Source: Adiantum capillus-veneris
Lineage: Eukaryota; Streptophyta; Polypodiopsida; Polypodiales; Pteridaceae
NCBI GenBank assembly: GCA_014529385.2
Contig: CM043952.1
Location: 70,174,299 to 70,238,298 of the forward strand
Length of the DNA: 64,000 bases
Direction of reading: 5' to 3'
How positions within the stretch are numbered: the stretch's first letter is position 1; each line of letters opens with the position of its first letter. The notes below the pieces were generated by a model. The model was given only the letters and a program-made list of their open reading frames with translations. It was not told where the DNA came from and made no database searches. A program made the position numbers and the translations under genes. Positions 55,201-64,000 of this stretch are shown piece after piece.

Positions 55201-56601
55201 ATGAGTATGCTATTGACCTTGATTTTAAAGACATAATGTCAGCCCTTGCTTAGGGGAAGAAAGAGAAGCCATTCACTTGAAGGATGGTTATTATCTTCAT
55301 GGCAATAGGCTATGTGTTACCCACTTCCTTCATGGGAAACTCATGTATGAATCCCATGCTCCTCCCTATGTGGGGCATAGAGGTATTCAACCTACTCTCC
55401 AAGGAGTAGAGACGTATTTCTATTGGCCTACCATGAAAGTGGACATACAAGAGTATGTTTCAAAATGTGTGGTATGCCAAAAGACTAAGTATGATAGAGG
55501 GAAGAAACTTGGATTACTCCAGCCATTGCTAATCCCTAATTCACAATGGGAGAGTATATCCATGGATTTTATCTTTGGATTGCCCAAGTCTATCCATGGG
55601 AATACGAGAATATGGACAACAGCCACAGGTTTAGCAAGCAAGCACAATTTATTCCTGTCAAAAAGACTATTAAGGCACACCAAATGACAACTCTCTTCAT
55701 ATCCCAGATTTTCAAACACCATGGATTGCCAACATCCATCGTGTCAAATAGAGATCCTATAATGACCAGTAATTTTTGGAAAGGTCTCTTTGAAAATCTA
55801 GGTACACGATTGAATTTCTCATCGGCCTATCATCCACCACAGACCAATGGCCAAAGTGGAATAGCCAATATTACGATTCTCGATCTACTAAAGACTTATG
55901 TTATAGAAGTAGATCAATGCTCACAATGGGAAAAGTACTTACCTCTTGTAGAGTATGCGTACAATAATACTGTACATACTTCTACGAGGGAAGCACCTTT
56001 TGAAATCATTGAGGGAAGACCTAAAAGTCCCTTGCTACTTAAACTACATGGGAAGATCTTTGCTACCGATGAGTATAGCCTTGACCTACAAGAATCTTTT
56101 CAAAAGATTAAGGAGGCTATATCCATCTCTCAACAAAGAAAAAAAGCTACTGCTCACAAGCATAGAAGGTTCAAAGAAAATAATTGGGTCTTACTAAAGT
56201 TTCCCAAGGCTCGATTGAGGCAAACAACGGGCAAAAATCCTATGGGCCATCAAAAGTATTATGCTGAACTAACAAAAAGATACTATGGTCCTTTTCAAAT
56301 TTTGAATCCAATCAATGAGACGGCTTATCAACTCAAGTTCCCCAATCATTGGCTCATACACAATGCTTTTCATGTGAGCCTACTTAAGTCCTACAAAGGA
56401 GAGCCACCAAGTGAACCAATTATTGAAGACCCTCCCGAAATCAAAGACCAAGAAGAGGCGTTACAAACCGAAGCTATCCTTCAACATGAAGACAAGGTAC
56501 TACGACATGGTAAGATTATCCGACGGTATCTTATTAAGTTCAAAAACTATCCGCTTGAAGATGCTAGATGGATGCAAGGAGTACAGCTAAGGATAGTATG
56601 A
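55201..56601 (+). pseudogene. Chromovirus B integrase with chromodomain
   Basis: Frame 55277-55687 holds the HHCC finger ('HAPPYVGHRGIQ', 'CVVCQKTK') and the first core D ('SMDFIFGLP'). Frame 55546-56601 (351 codons) holds the rest. The second D is N in 'IVSNRDPIMTSNFW' and the E is G in 'QSGIANITI', so two of three catalytic residues are lost. It ends with the GPF/Y module 'YYGPFQIL' and a chromodomain 'ILQHEDKVLRHGKIIRRYLI' present once only. Confidence 0.85.
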
Positions 56602-56980
56602 ACCTTGTCAATGCTTACAATGTTACATTAGAGTAAGCAAATGTACAAATTTCTTTTAAATGACCAATATTTTGTCTTCTAAGACTAGTTCTCTTTTTAT
56701 TGTGCACAAAGTTAACTAGTATGCATGCTTAGAATCATGTTTGTGATGACGACGTCTCTCAAACACCCAAGTAGAATTTGTCACTGTACTTGAGAGAATG
56801 AAATGGACTAAAGAGCATACATGCTTGCGGCAACTATGTCTCCCAAGCACCAAATGGATTAGTCATCCGTTTTGGAATGATGTTGTAGGGTAAAAAGAAG
56901 TCCTCTATCCACTAAGAAACATTGACTAATGACTACGTCTTTATCTCTTCTACCTCATAGTCGAGGACGACTATGATTTC
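56602..56980. other. 3' untranslated region of chromovirus B
   Basis: Sequence between the chromodomain stop and the purine tract. It corresponds to 36028-36400 of chromovirus A ('gtcgaggacgactatgatttc' near the end). No gene. Confidence 0.6.
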
Positions 56981-56993
56981 AAGAGAGAGGTAA
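56981..56993 (+). promoter_or_regulatory. Polypurine tract of chromovirus B
   Basis: AAGAGAGAGGTAA, identical to that of chromovirus A, lies directly before the LTR TG. Confidence 0.8.
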
Positions 56994-58479
56994 TGCCATA
57001 AAATCTATTATCTAACCAACCCAAATGATTTTCTTATATTAAACTGATCATTTAATGTGGGAGAATAGATGGGAACAAGGGTTAGAATATAAAAATGTGC
57101 TCTCAGGTCTATCTCGACAAGGTTAGCTAATGGAGCTTAAAGACCTTAGGGTTAGCTTCATTAACGACCTCCAATGGCTAGTGTTAAAAGTCTTTTGACC
57201 TTAGGTAAGCTTGGGTTGTGCTTGAGGTGGGAACCTGGCCCAAGCTTGAGGTGAGGAGCTAGAGGTGCTTGCTGACTAAGGTGCTTGAGGTGCTTAATGA
57301 CTAAGGTGCTAAGGTGCTCCATGATTAAAGTGTTTGAGGATAAGGTGTTAAAAAAGTCAAAACTAATCCCTACTCATGAAGGGGCAAGCCCTAATTGTAG
57401 GGGCTAGAGAGAGCGTGCACACACACACACTCACACAAGGCAAGCTTAGTACCAAGAAGGCAAATAGGACACTTGTCAAGGTTCTCCTCATGTTTCCCTC
57501 ATGGTGTGCCTAAAGCCTATTGGTTGCCTCCCAAGGGGTCCAATGATAAATTAGTTAATTTAATTATTTGTTTTTGCATTTATCAAGTCCTCTCTCTCAA
57601 AGGGGAAAGGGGGACACTTGTCCCAAGCCTACCCTTGTTGCTTGATATACCTCTTGCATGTGATTCGCTTAGGCCTAGAGGGGTCCAATGAGCTTCAAGA
57701 ATGTGCTCCAAGGGAGGGGGGGGGGGGGGGGGGGGGGGTCAATCAAAGCAAGAAGGGGGGTTTCTTGGGGGGTATACTCTCCCACACACACTCTCATTGT
57801 GTGAAGTGCAAAGTGCAAGATCTCCATCTCCTTCTCCAAGCTAGTAGAGAAGTTGAGAGCCTACACCAACACTCTGGGCTATGGAATGCAAATCCAACCA
57901 AGAGCCATGCTTCAATGCTTAAGCTTGCCATCTTCTTCATCTTCATTACTATGTTGTTATGTATGCTAGCAAGAAGAATGATGATAAGTGAGGAACTATT
58001 TCTTTTTCTTATGAATGTTTCTTCTTCCTCTTCCCTACCCTCATTCCTCCCACTGGCTCTCTCCACCTTCGAAGGTGTTTGAGGCCTTGGGACTGAGGCT
58101 TGGGATAGTTAATGCTTTTTGCAAATTTTATGTTATGTTCGTGATGCATGAAGCTTTCCATCTTCATTGCATCACCTAGGTCACAAGGAACAGAAAGATT
58201 GTATTGTACCAAGTCTCTCTTGATGGGAGAATCTATAATACAAATGCCTATTGGAGGGGGGACCAGCTCCACATAGATCTTGTCCTCAACTGTTGTCATG
58301 TTCTCTAAACTCTCTCTCTTGCAAAAGTATTGTTCATGCCACGTTAACTAAGTACTATGATTATGTTGCTACAGTCAATTAAATTCACCCTCTATGCTCT
58401 CAAAGTAGTCTCACAAAAATGTTCTCTCTAATTCTCTTAATTCCGCTATTCTCAAAGTTCATAGGCCATTTCCATTACA
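56994..58479 (+). repeat. 3' LTR of chromovirus B
   Basis: It starts TGCCATAAAATC and ends '...TTCCATTACA', 1486 bases. It contains an interrupted poly(G) run (57715-57738). Confidence 0.85.
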
Positions 58480-58735
58480 ACAAGTTTAGGGATATTTCAT
58501 TATTAAAGTGCTATTTATGAGCTATGGTCCCTTTATGTTCGAGTGGACAATTTGTAATCATTTTGAGCATTTAAGAAGTCTATAAGTAAATACGTGCAAG
58601 AGGAAAATGCTCACTCTTGCATGAGGAGAGTTTGCACATAGTGCCTTGTGCTCCTCTTCTCTTCTCTCACCTCTCCTCTCTCCATGCTTGTGTAGCACTT
58701 CCATCTAGGAGGTGCACTTGCATGCATTCTCATGA

Positions 58736-58799
<64 letters not shown>

Positions 58800-59409
58800 C
58801 CCCCCCCCTTTTTCATGCTCTGCTCTCTTCCTCACGATTCTCAAGGCATGTGCATTTCAATTTGATGTTTGTATATTTTTTGATAGATTTTGCAGGGACG
58901 CCTCACCTTCCGACTTTTGCAAAAATCCATCTTGATATGCACGCGCATGAAAACAATGCTGCGCTCTCAGACTCACGCTCTTCACTTGCTACACTCTGTG
59001 CACAATACAAAGAATATATACTTTATTCCAATTATATATGTGTGCTTCACCTAAGATCGCAATCCTTAGCTCTGATTGGAGAGGGAGGTCACCCGAGAAA
59101 GAAGAGCACAACCATAGCCAACAACCATAGCCAAGCTCTAATACTAGTTGAAGGACCTTGCAGGAGCGGTACGAGCATAAAGTGTGTTGTGTGTGAGAGA
59201 GAAGGGATGTGGGTCAGTCGATCTCCTCGTCAATATCTATATCTGATAGCGAGAGAGCTCCTTAAATTGCTTTGTATATAAGTAATAAGGGAAAATGGAG
59301 TGGGCGGTTAGAACGTTCAACCTTAGGTGCAAGGCACACCACATTTACCCCAACAAACAGTTCTTGATTTTTTCCACTTGTATGGTATCTCCATCTCTAG
59401 CAGCATATT
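58480..59409. other. Intergenic DNA with a CT microsatellite
   Basis: (CT)n at 58743-58796 is followed by poly(C) at 58797-58808. Frames here are short, and a 143-codon frame (58850-59281) shows no known domain. Confidence 0.45.
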
Positions 59410-59735
59410 GCTTTATCTTGATTCCCTTACCCTTTGATTCTCCCTCCTTCAATTGGCACGAAGCTCCCCCTCATATGGCTTCTTAACTTAGTGCTTTTGA
59501 CCATCATAAGGCCTCCCTCAAAAGCTTGTCAACTTTCACTTTCAAACAAAATCCTATGTGGAAAATGGTTAGATGGCCTTGAGATTTTGCACCCTTGAAT
59601 GCACCAAATCTTGTGCGTTTAACATTGAAAAGCTAGATCCAAGGATTCTGATCATCTTCCGTCTCTTCACCATCACCATCCAGTCGCCACATTAACCGGT
59701 GCAAGCACAAAAGCATCTCTCGTCGCCCTCCCCTC
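59410..59735 (+). repeat. Dispersed repeat, partner of 31480-31770
   Basis: Same order of shared phrases as in the first copy ('ccctccttcaattggca', 'agctccccctcatatggctt', 'gcaagcacaaaagcat'). Confidence 0.6.
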
Positions 59736-60262
59736 CCTACCAACACACTGCTCATGAGATTTTTAAACTCCTCTTTCACATTACTTTCATACAATGGGCA
59801 TCATTTAGTGGCCAAAGCCCAACTCCCTTCCTTTCACACTTTAAGCCCAAAGTGAGGCACCCATTTAGCGGTCTTGAAGGGGTGTCAATATCCAAAAATC
59901 CTTGCAATATTTTCTTGCAAAATCCAAGCGGATTTTTCTTGTCTCCTCTCAATGAGCTACTTTGAATTTATAATTGGATCAAGACTAAGCTGAGACGCAC
60001 CTTTTGCAAACACTTTATTCCCCCTCTTTTCCTCTTGTGGATGTGAAGTGAGTCGTGACATGATGTCACCCCCTTGTTGATCCATAGCTTATAAGATTTG
60101 CATTAAAGCCTTTGAGCAAACCCTCACCCTAGCCTATTTTGCATCGGGTTCACCAGAAAGTATGTTCAGATGTTTGAGGTATGACTGGAAAAGCTGGTTG
60201 GAAATGTGTCGAGCATATGAAAGTGAGAGCCCCTGACTTAATCAATAACAATCACGACTTAT
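59736..60262. other. Unassigned sequence
   Basis: No recognisable gene. It may include the downstream end of the copia remnant that follows. Confidence 0.35.
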
Positions 60263-61020
60263 TCAAGAGAGAGAAGTAAAGAAGAACATCTTTAATTCAA
60301 CCATTGACACTCCACTCATACACAAGGCCAAAAACAACTTAAAACTAATACCCACATTAGCTTCAATTTTCATCCAACTATACTTTGATAGAATATCCAA
60401 TGCATACTGCCTTCGATACAACCATATGTCCTCTTCCATGTGCATAATTTCAATGCCCAAAAAGTAGCGCAATTCTTACTAATCCTTCATGTCAAATTAT
60501 TGCTTTAAGTTTACAACAATCAAGTCATCCACTAAAATACTTATCATTATAATACGTGCCATTCTCCCACACATACCAATAGTCATCTCCATTAACCATG
60601 CAAAAACCAATGATAACCAAGTAAGCTACAATCCTTTCATGCCAAGCTCTAGGTGTTTTGCTTCGACACATTAAATTCTTTTCTTATTTTGCATACATAC
60701 TTGGAATGTATCACATCCTTGTGGCTACTCCATATATGTCTCTTCTTGAAAATCACCAATGCAAGAATGTATTATTCACATACATTTGATGCAAGATCTA
60801 GCCTTTTGTTGTAGCCATGGCAATAATGGTATGGGCATTTGCCATTTTAGCAAATTGAATGTTTCCTCATAATCAATGCCTTAAGTCTCTACATAGCCCT
60901 TTGCTACCAATCTAGATTTGTATAGGAGCACTAAGCTAATTGCATTCTTGAGATCCTATTTTCACTTTGCATCTCTCACAACATCCTCAAAACAAGCAGG
61001 CTCTACATCCTGCACAAACT
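60263..61020 (-). pseudogene. Copia reverse transcriptase remnant
   Basis: On the minus strand, through many stops, the order is 'SRLVAKGY', 'GIDYEETFN', 'RAWHERI', a YVDD-like 'ILVDDLIVV', and the open 69-codon end 'MRYFLGIEIMHMEEDIWLYRRQYALDIL'. These are consecutive landmarks of copia RT. The element boundaries are not found. Confidence 0.7.
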
Positions 61021-61141
61021 TTGCTATATATGCACAACGGCAAGACAAATAAAGTCAATCTTTGCACTTAATTTCTACCTCTCTCAGATTTATGTGGTCT
61101 AGGATTACTACAAGGTTGCCCTATTTTTTTATTGCATTCAT

Positions 61142-61377
61142 GGGGGTGCACTATTGACAACCCCCTCTATAACGTGCGCTCCAGGGGTATTTAAAAAACC
61201 CCTTTTTAATGTGTTTGAATGAATAAAATGACCCCTTATTTTAGGAAATTTTTCCAAAATGGGATATAAAAACCCTTTTTGTTAATGTATCTTTTTTAAT
61301 TTGATAAAAAAATTTACGTTTAAAAATCCCTCCCACTGAATTCACATGATACATTAACATGATTACATAGTGCACTC
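61142..61377 (+). repeat. Inverted-terminus repeat family, copy 3 (MITE-like, 236 bases)
   Basis: Left end GGGGGTGCACTAT and right end ATAGTGCACTC are inverted copies. The interior matches copy 2 and the reverse of copy 1 ('aaaaaacccct', 'aaaatgacccct', 'tttgttaatgta', 'gaattcacatga'). Flanks TTGCATTCAT (61132-61141) and TTGCACCTGT (61378-61387) may be a duplication with transitions. Confidence 0.7.
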
Positions 61378-61751
61378 TTGCACCTGTAGTCTCCACAGAG
61401 TGTATACTAAATTTCCCATGAAGACTTTGCTATGAACCACTAAAATAACCATCATCATAAACTGCACTCAAATTTGGGATCTTTGGGGTATCATCAACAT
61501 CTTTTTAACGTATTTGATGAAATTGTAGGAGTTACTCTCTCACACAATTTGCTATTCCATGGATTCTCAGCATGACTTGAACTAGGTGACCCTTGCATTC
61601 CATCAAAACCTATGACTACACACCTACATCTTTTGTAGCCACGTTCAAAAGTTTCCACAAAGCTTTGGGCTAACTCGCCTTTGAGCATTGATCCAATTCG
61701 GGCATGGAACTTCCTTATACAAGAGTCATAGCCCATATCACCGCGTCACTC
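61378..61751. other. Unassigned sequence
   Basis: An 80-codon minus frame (61494-61736) shows no known domain. Confidence 0.35.
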
Positions 61752-61985
61752 CTAGGGGGGATTTGTTACTGTGATATGGTATTGACGTGTGTGAACACAC
61801 TTAAAACCACCGAGATCTTTTTTTCCTTATTAGGAGGTTTGTATATACACCCATCATTGTAGGGCATGCTTCATCTTTGTATTAGCACACTCTGCAATAC
61901 TTCTTTTTGTGTTGTGTGTCCTTGAGCTTCCCCTTCCTCTTCTGCATCCTTAACCTTGTCCTTCAAGAGTAGTCCTACCTACCTT
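61752..61985 (+). repeat. Purine tract and LTR-like sequence, partner of 10711
   Basis: CTAGGGGGGA (61752-61761) is followed by TGTTACTGTGATATGG, which aligns with the sequence starting at 10711. It is probably an old 3' or solo LTR. The end is not resolved. Confidence 0.45.
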
Positions 61986-62261
61986 AAAGCTTCAGAGTCC
62001 ACTTCGAGAGATATGCATAATGAGGAGCAGCCGAGCACGTGCACGTGAGTCTCATTCAAGGGATGGCCCTCCACATGCTTTTGTTGCTTTGCGCTGGTAT
62101 TCAAGCTGCCCAATGGGAATGCGGGTCTGGGCGGTCTTCGCGCCCTTGCGCTCGCTCGCCCCTCTCCTCTCCAGCTTGCAAGTTGCAACTTCTGCGTCGA
62201 CATGAGCTGGGCATGTGGAACCAGTATCCGCCTCGTCCTTCGTCAACCAGGTTCTCTCTCT
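61986..62261. other. GC-richer sequence upstream of the microsatellite cluster
   Basis: It is noticeably richer in G and C than the preceding DNA ('ttcgcgcccttgcgctcgct'). It could be a promoter-proximal or 5' exon region of the gene at 63026, but no motif settles this. Confidence 0.35.
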
Positions 62262-62650
<389 letters not shown>

Positions 62651-62882
62651 GGCAGTGCTTACTGTCTCTCTCTCCCTCTGACTTCTCCTCTCCCCTCCTT
62701 GTGTATCTAAATGCCTCCTTCTCCACAAGCCCACACTTTGGAGTAATGCGAATAATGCCAATACGTAGGGAGTTGCTGTCTCCAACTTTGCAATTTTCAA
62801 CTGTCGACGACCAGTGCAGGTATAGAGCATGCCCTGGGCGCTTCGGTGTGTGGGTGTAGAGCAATTCTTTGCAGGTTCTTTA

Positions 62883-62993
62883 ATGGCAACTTCTAATTCT
62901 CATACTAATGACAGGCTTAATACCAGTAGCATGTCAAACTTGCCTGCTGAATTCTCAATTGCAGCAATTGGGTTGCATTCCTTGGTAAGATAA
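62883..62993 (+). CDS. Upstream ORF (36 codons) or first coding exon
   Basis: ATG at 62883 opens 36 codons beginning 'MATSNSHTNDRLN' and ending with TAA at 62991. It precedes the main ATG by about 140 bases in another frame. 'TTG|GTAAGA' at 62981-62989 is a good 5' splice site, and 'ttctttgcag|gt' at 62864-62873 looks like a 3' splice site. The segment may therefore be an exon rather than a uORF. Which is right cannot be decided without transcript data. Confidence 0.4.
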   Translation: MATSNSHTNDRLNTSSMSNLPAEFSIAAIGLHSLVR

Positions 62994-63025
62994 ATTGAAG
63001 GAAAGTGGAACAGGGGGCGGATTTG

Positions 63026-64000
63026 ATGATGGAATCACCTCTTGAAGAAATGGGTGTTAAGGTATCTCCAGCCGGAAACAAGGAGAGTGAAACAGGAGTT
63101 GAGCAGAGCCATGCAGAAGAACAGTATGATGAAGGAAGGAGTCTTTCTGTAGGAGCAAACCAAGAGAGCGATACGAACAGTGATGAGCTCGATAAGGGCT
63201 ACAGTGGTGAACATGACAGCAACATAAAGTTGAACAATGAGCAAAGTGTTTCAGATACTGACACGTTAAGTAGTAGCGATGCAGCGCCTGACGATGATAA
63301 CACGGGAAATAACGGTGACTTTTCTGGGGTTTCTCTACTGGAACATGTTGATCAAGGAACTCTTGGCAAAGAGGAAGAAGGTGAAGAGCTTGGAAAGCCT
63401 CCGCCACCTATAGGTGATATGACATCTGAAAGTGTTGAATTGGCGGGACAGCTTTCTGGTGAAAATGCAGAGACTCCTAGCTCATTAACTCAAGAGGAGT
63501 GTCAAAGCAATGAAAATCCCTCATTGAAGAGTCTTACGGTTTGCTCATCTAAAGAGAGCAAACCATCGATGTCCCAAGTGAAGAATGCAGGACCCGAATT
63601 ACTGGAATTCGATGAGCATGGAAATGAAGAGATGGTGAAGTCTGAGGAAGAGTATGTCAAAAAGGGTTTCATGTGTGGTGGTGATGCTGATGAGGAAGAT
63701 GAAGAACTTCGAGAGTATTGGACCCGGGCAATTCAAACGAGTACATCAACTGGAGAGATAGTAGAGGAGATTGTGAAAGTGCTGAAGCATAAGCAGAAGA
63801 CACATGATTTATTGTGCCCCGTGTGCGGTTCTTGTGTGACTAGGAGAGTGATATTACGCAAAAGGAAGAGGTCTAGCCTCATTTCTGTTGAAAGATGGTA
63901 TCGCGATCCTTTGGATGAGGGTGAAGTACAGGAGGAGGGTGCTTTACCTGACGTTGCAGAAGTGGAGCGTGAGGAGCAGCCGGACACTGAGGACATTGAG
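63026..64000 (+). CDS. Membrane-of-ER-body-like (VIT-family) protein, N-terminal part, runs off the window
   Basis: The frame is open for 325 codons from ATG 63026 to the window edge, with an in-frame TGA at 62996-62998 upstream. It is the only long frame here with ordinary coding composition and no stops. Residues 1-230 are acidic, Ser/Glu/Asp-rich and probably disordered ('ADEEDEELREYW'). Residues about 255-285 hold 'KTHDLLCPVCGSC' and 'RVILRKRKR', a CPXC-X2-C cysteine cluster followed by a basic patch. This resembles the segment before the transmembrane VIT domain in plant membrane-of-ER-body-like proteins. If so, the membrane domain lies beyond 64000. In Arabidopsis such proteins sit in ER-body membranes and are linked to iron and manganese handling. 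The match is from memory of the motif, so it is moderate. A zinc-ribbon protein of another family is the alternative. Confidence 0.55.
   Translation, partial: MMESPLEEMGVKVSPAGNKESETGVEQSHAEEQYDEGRSLSVGANQESDTNSDELDKGYSGEHDSNIKLNNEQSVSDTDTLSSSDAAPDDDNTGNNGDFSGVSLLEHVDQGTLGKEEEGEELGKPPPPIGDMTSESVELAGQLSGENAETPSSLTQEECQSNENPSLKSLTVCSSKESKPSMSQVKNAGPELLEFDEHGNEEMVKSEEEYVKKGFMCGGDADEEDEELREYWTRAIQTSTSTGEIVEEIVKVLKHKQKTHDLLCPVCGSCVTRRVILRKRKRSSLISVERWYRDPLDEGEVQEEGALPDVAEVEREEQPDTEDIE

Larger units (their letters stand above)
50850..58479 (+). mobile_element. Chromovirus B: decayed relative of chromovirus A, plus strand
   Basis: It has the same gene order and high protein similarity to chromovirus A throughout, the same purine tract and related LTRs (shared 'gtctctcttgatgggaga' and 'gtcctcaactgttgt'). 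The 5' LTR is truncated and the coding region has many shifts, stops and deletions. The 3' LTR is complete at 56994-58479. Confidence 0.85.

Noticed and set aside
63057-63996. Minus-strand frames opposite the terminal gene
   Set aside because: Shadows of the open plus-strand coding frame, which has coherent acidic and cysteine-cluster composition.

Overview
The window looks like repeat-rich intergenic DNA from a large plant nuclear genome, ending in the first part of one host gene. The plant assignment rests on three things: Ty1/copia and Ty3/gypsy elements primed by initiator tRNA-Met, a Tat-type gypsy element with a second RNase H domain, and a terminal gene resembling plant membrane-of-ER-body (VIT-like) proteins. 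The species cannot be read from the sequence. No tRNA, rRNA or CRISPR array was seen. Long (CT)n, (CA)n and (TA)n tracts are unusually frequent, and several lie inside LTRs.

Layout. 1-3640: anonymous DNA with CT/CA microsatellites and a degenerate dispersed motif. 3641-8603: a 5'-truncated LINE (minus strand) with a 15-bp target-site duplication (TSD). It is split by a short, pol-deleted copia-type element (4401-7937, TSD GTAAA). 8604-11180: AT-rich DNA, a TA-alternating block and old LTR-like pieces. About 11.2-29.15 kb: an old minus-strand copia element (gag, protease and integrase remnants). It is split by a younger plus-strand copia element (14981-27662, TSD CATAC), which itself carries a Tat-like gypsy element (15258-24344, minus).

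29.2-32 kb: scrambled Ty3-type gag/protease fragments and unassigned repeats. 32.3-50.1 kb: an inferred second nest. The outermost layer is a minus-strand copia LTR pair (32340-32729 and about 49930-50072). Inside it lies a plus-strand copia LTR pair (33062-33268 and 49476-49696). Inside that is a minus-strand gypsy element with a multi-zinc-knuckle gag (43427-49470). The innermost layer is a minus-strand chromodomain gypsy (chromovirus) arranged LTR-internal-LTR-partial internal (33944-43426). 50.85-58.48 kb: a second, more decayed chromovirus of the same family on the plus strand. 58.5-62.2 kb: anonymous DNA, a copia RT remnant, one copy of a 240-bp inverted-terminus repeat and an LTR-like sequence. 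62.26-62.65 kb: a dense CT/CA/CG microsatellite cluster. 62.88-64.0 kb: a short upstream ORF, then the open, window-truncated host gene starting at 63026.

No element looks autonomous: each coding region carries stops, frameshifts, deletions or a changed catalytic residue, as noted in its entry. The most distinctive observations are a three-copy 236-250-bp repeat family whose insertion sites can be read against uninserted paralogs, a LINE whose frame is restored on excluding the nested element, a tandem chromovirus sharing one LTR, a deletion-scarred gypsy-in-copia insertion, a gag with four zinc-knuckle-like motifs, and a host gene whose 5' leader has a uORF beside a microsatellite cluster. 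I did not find convincing evidence for a new biological system.
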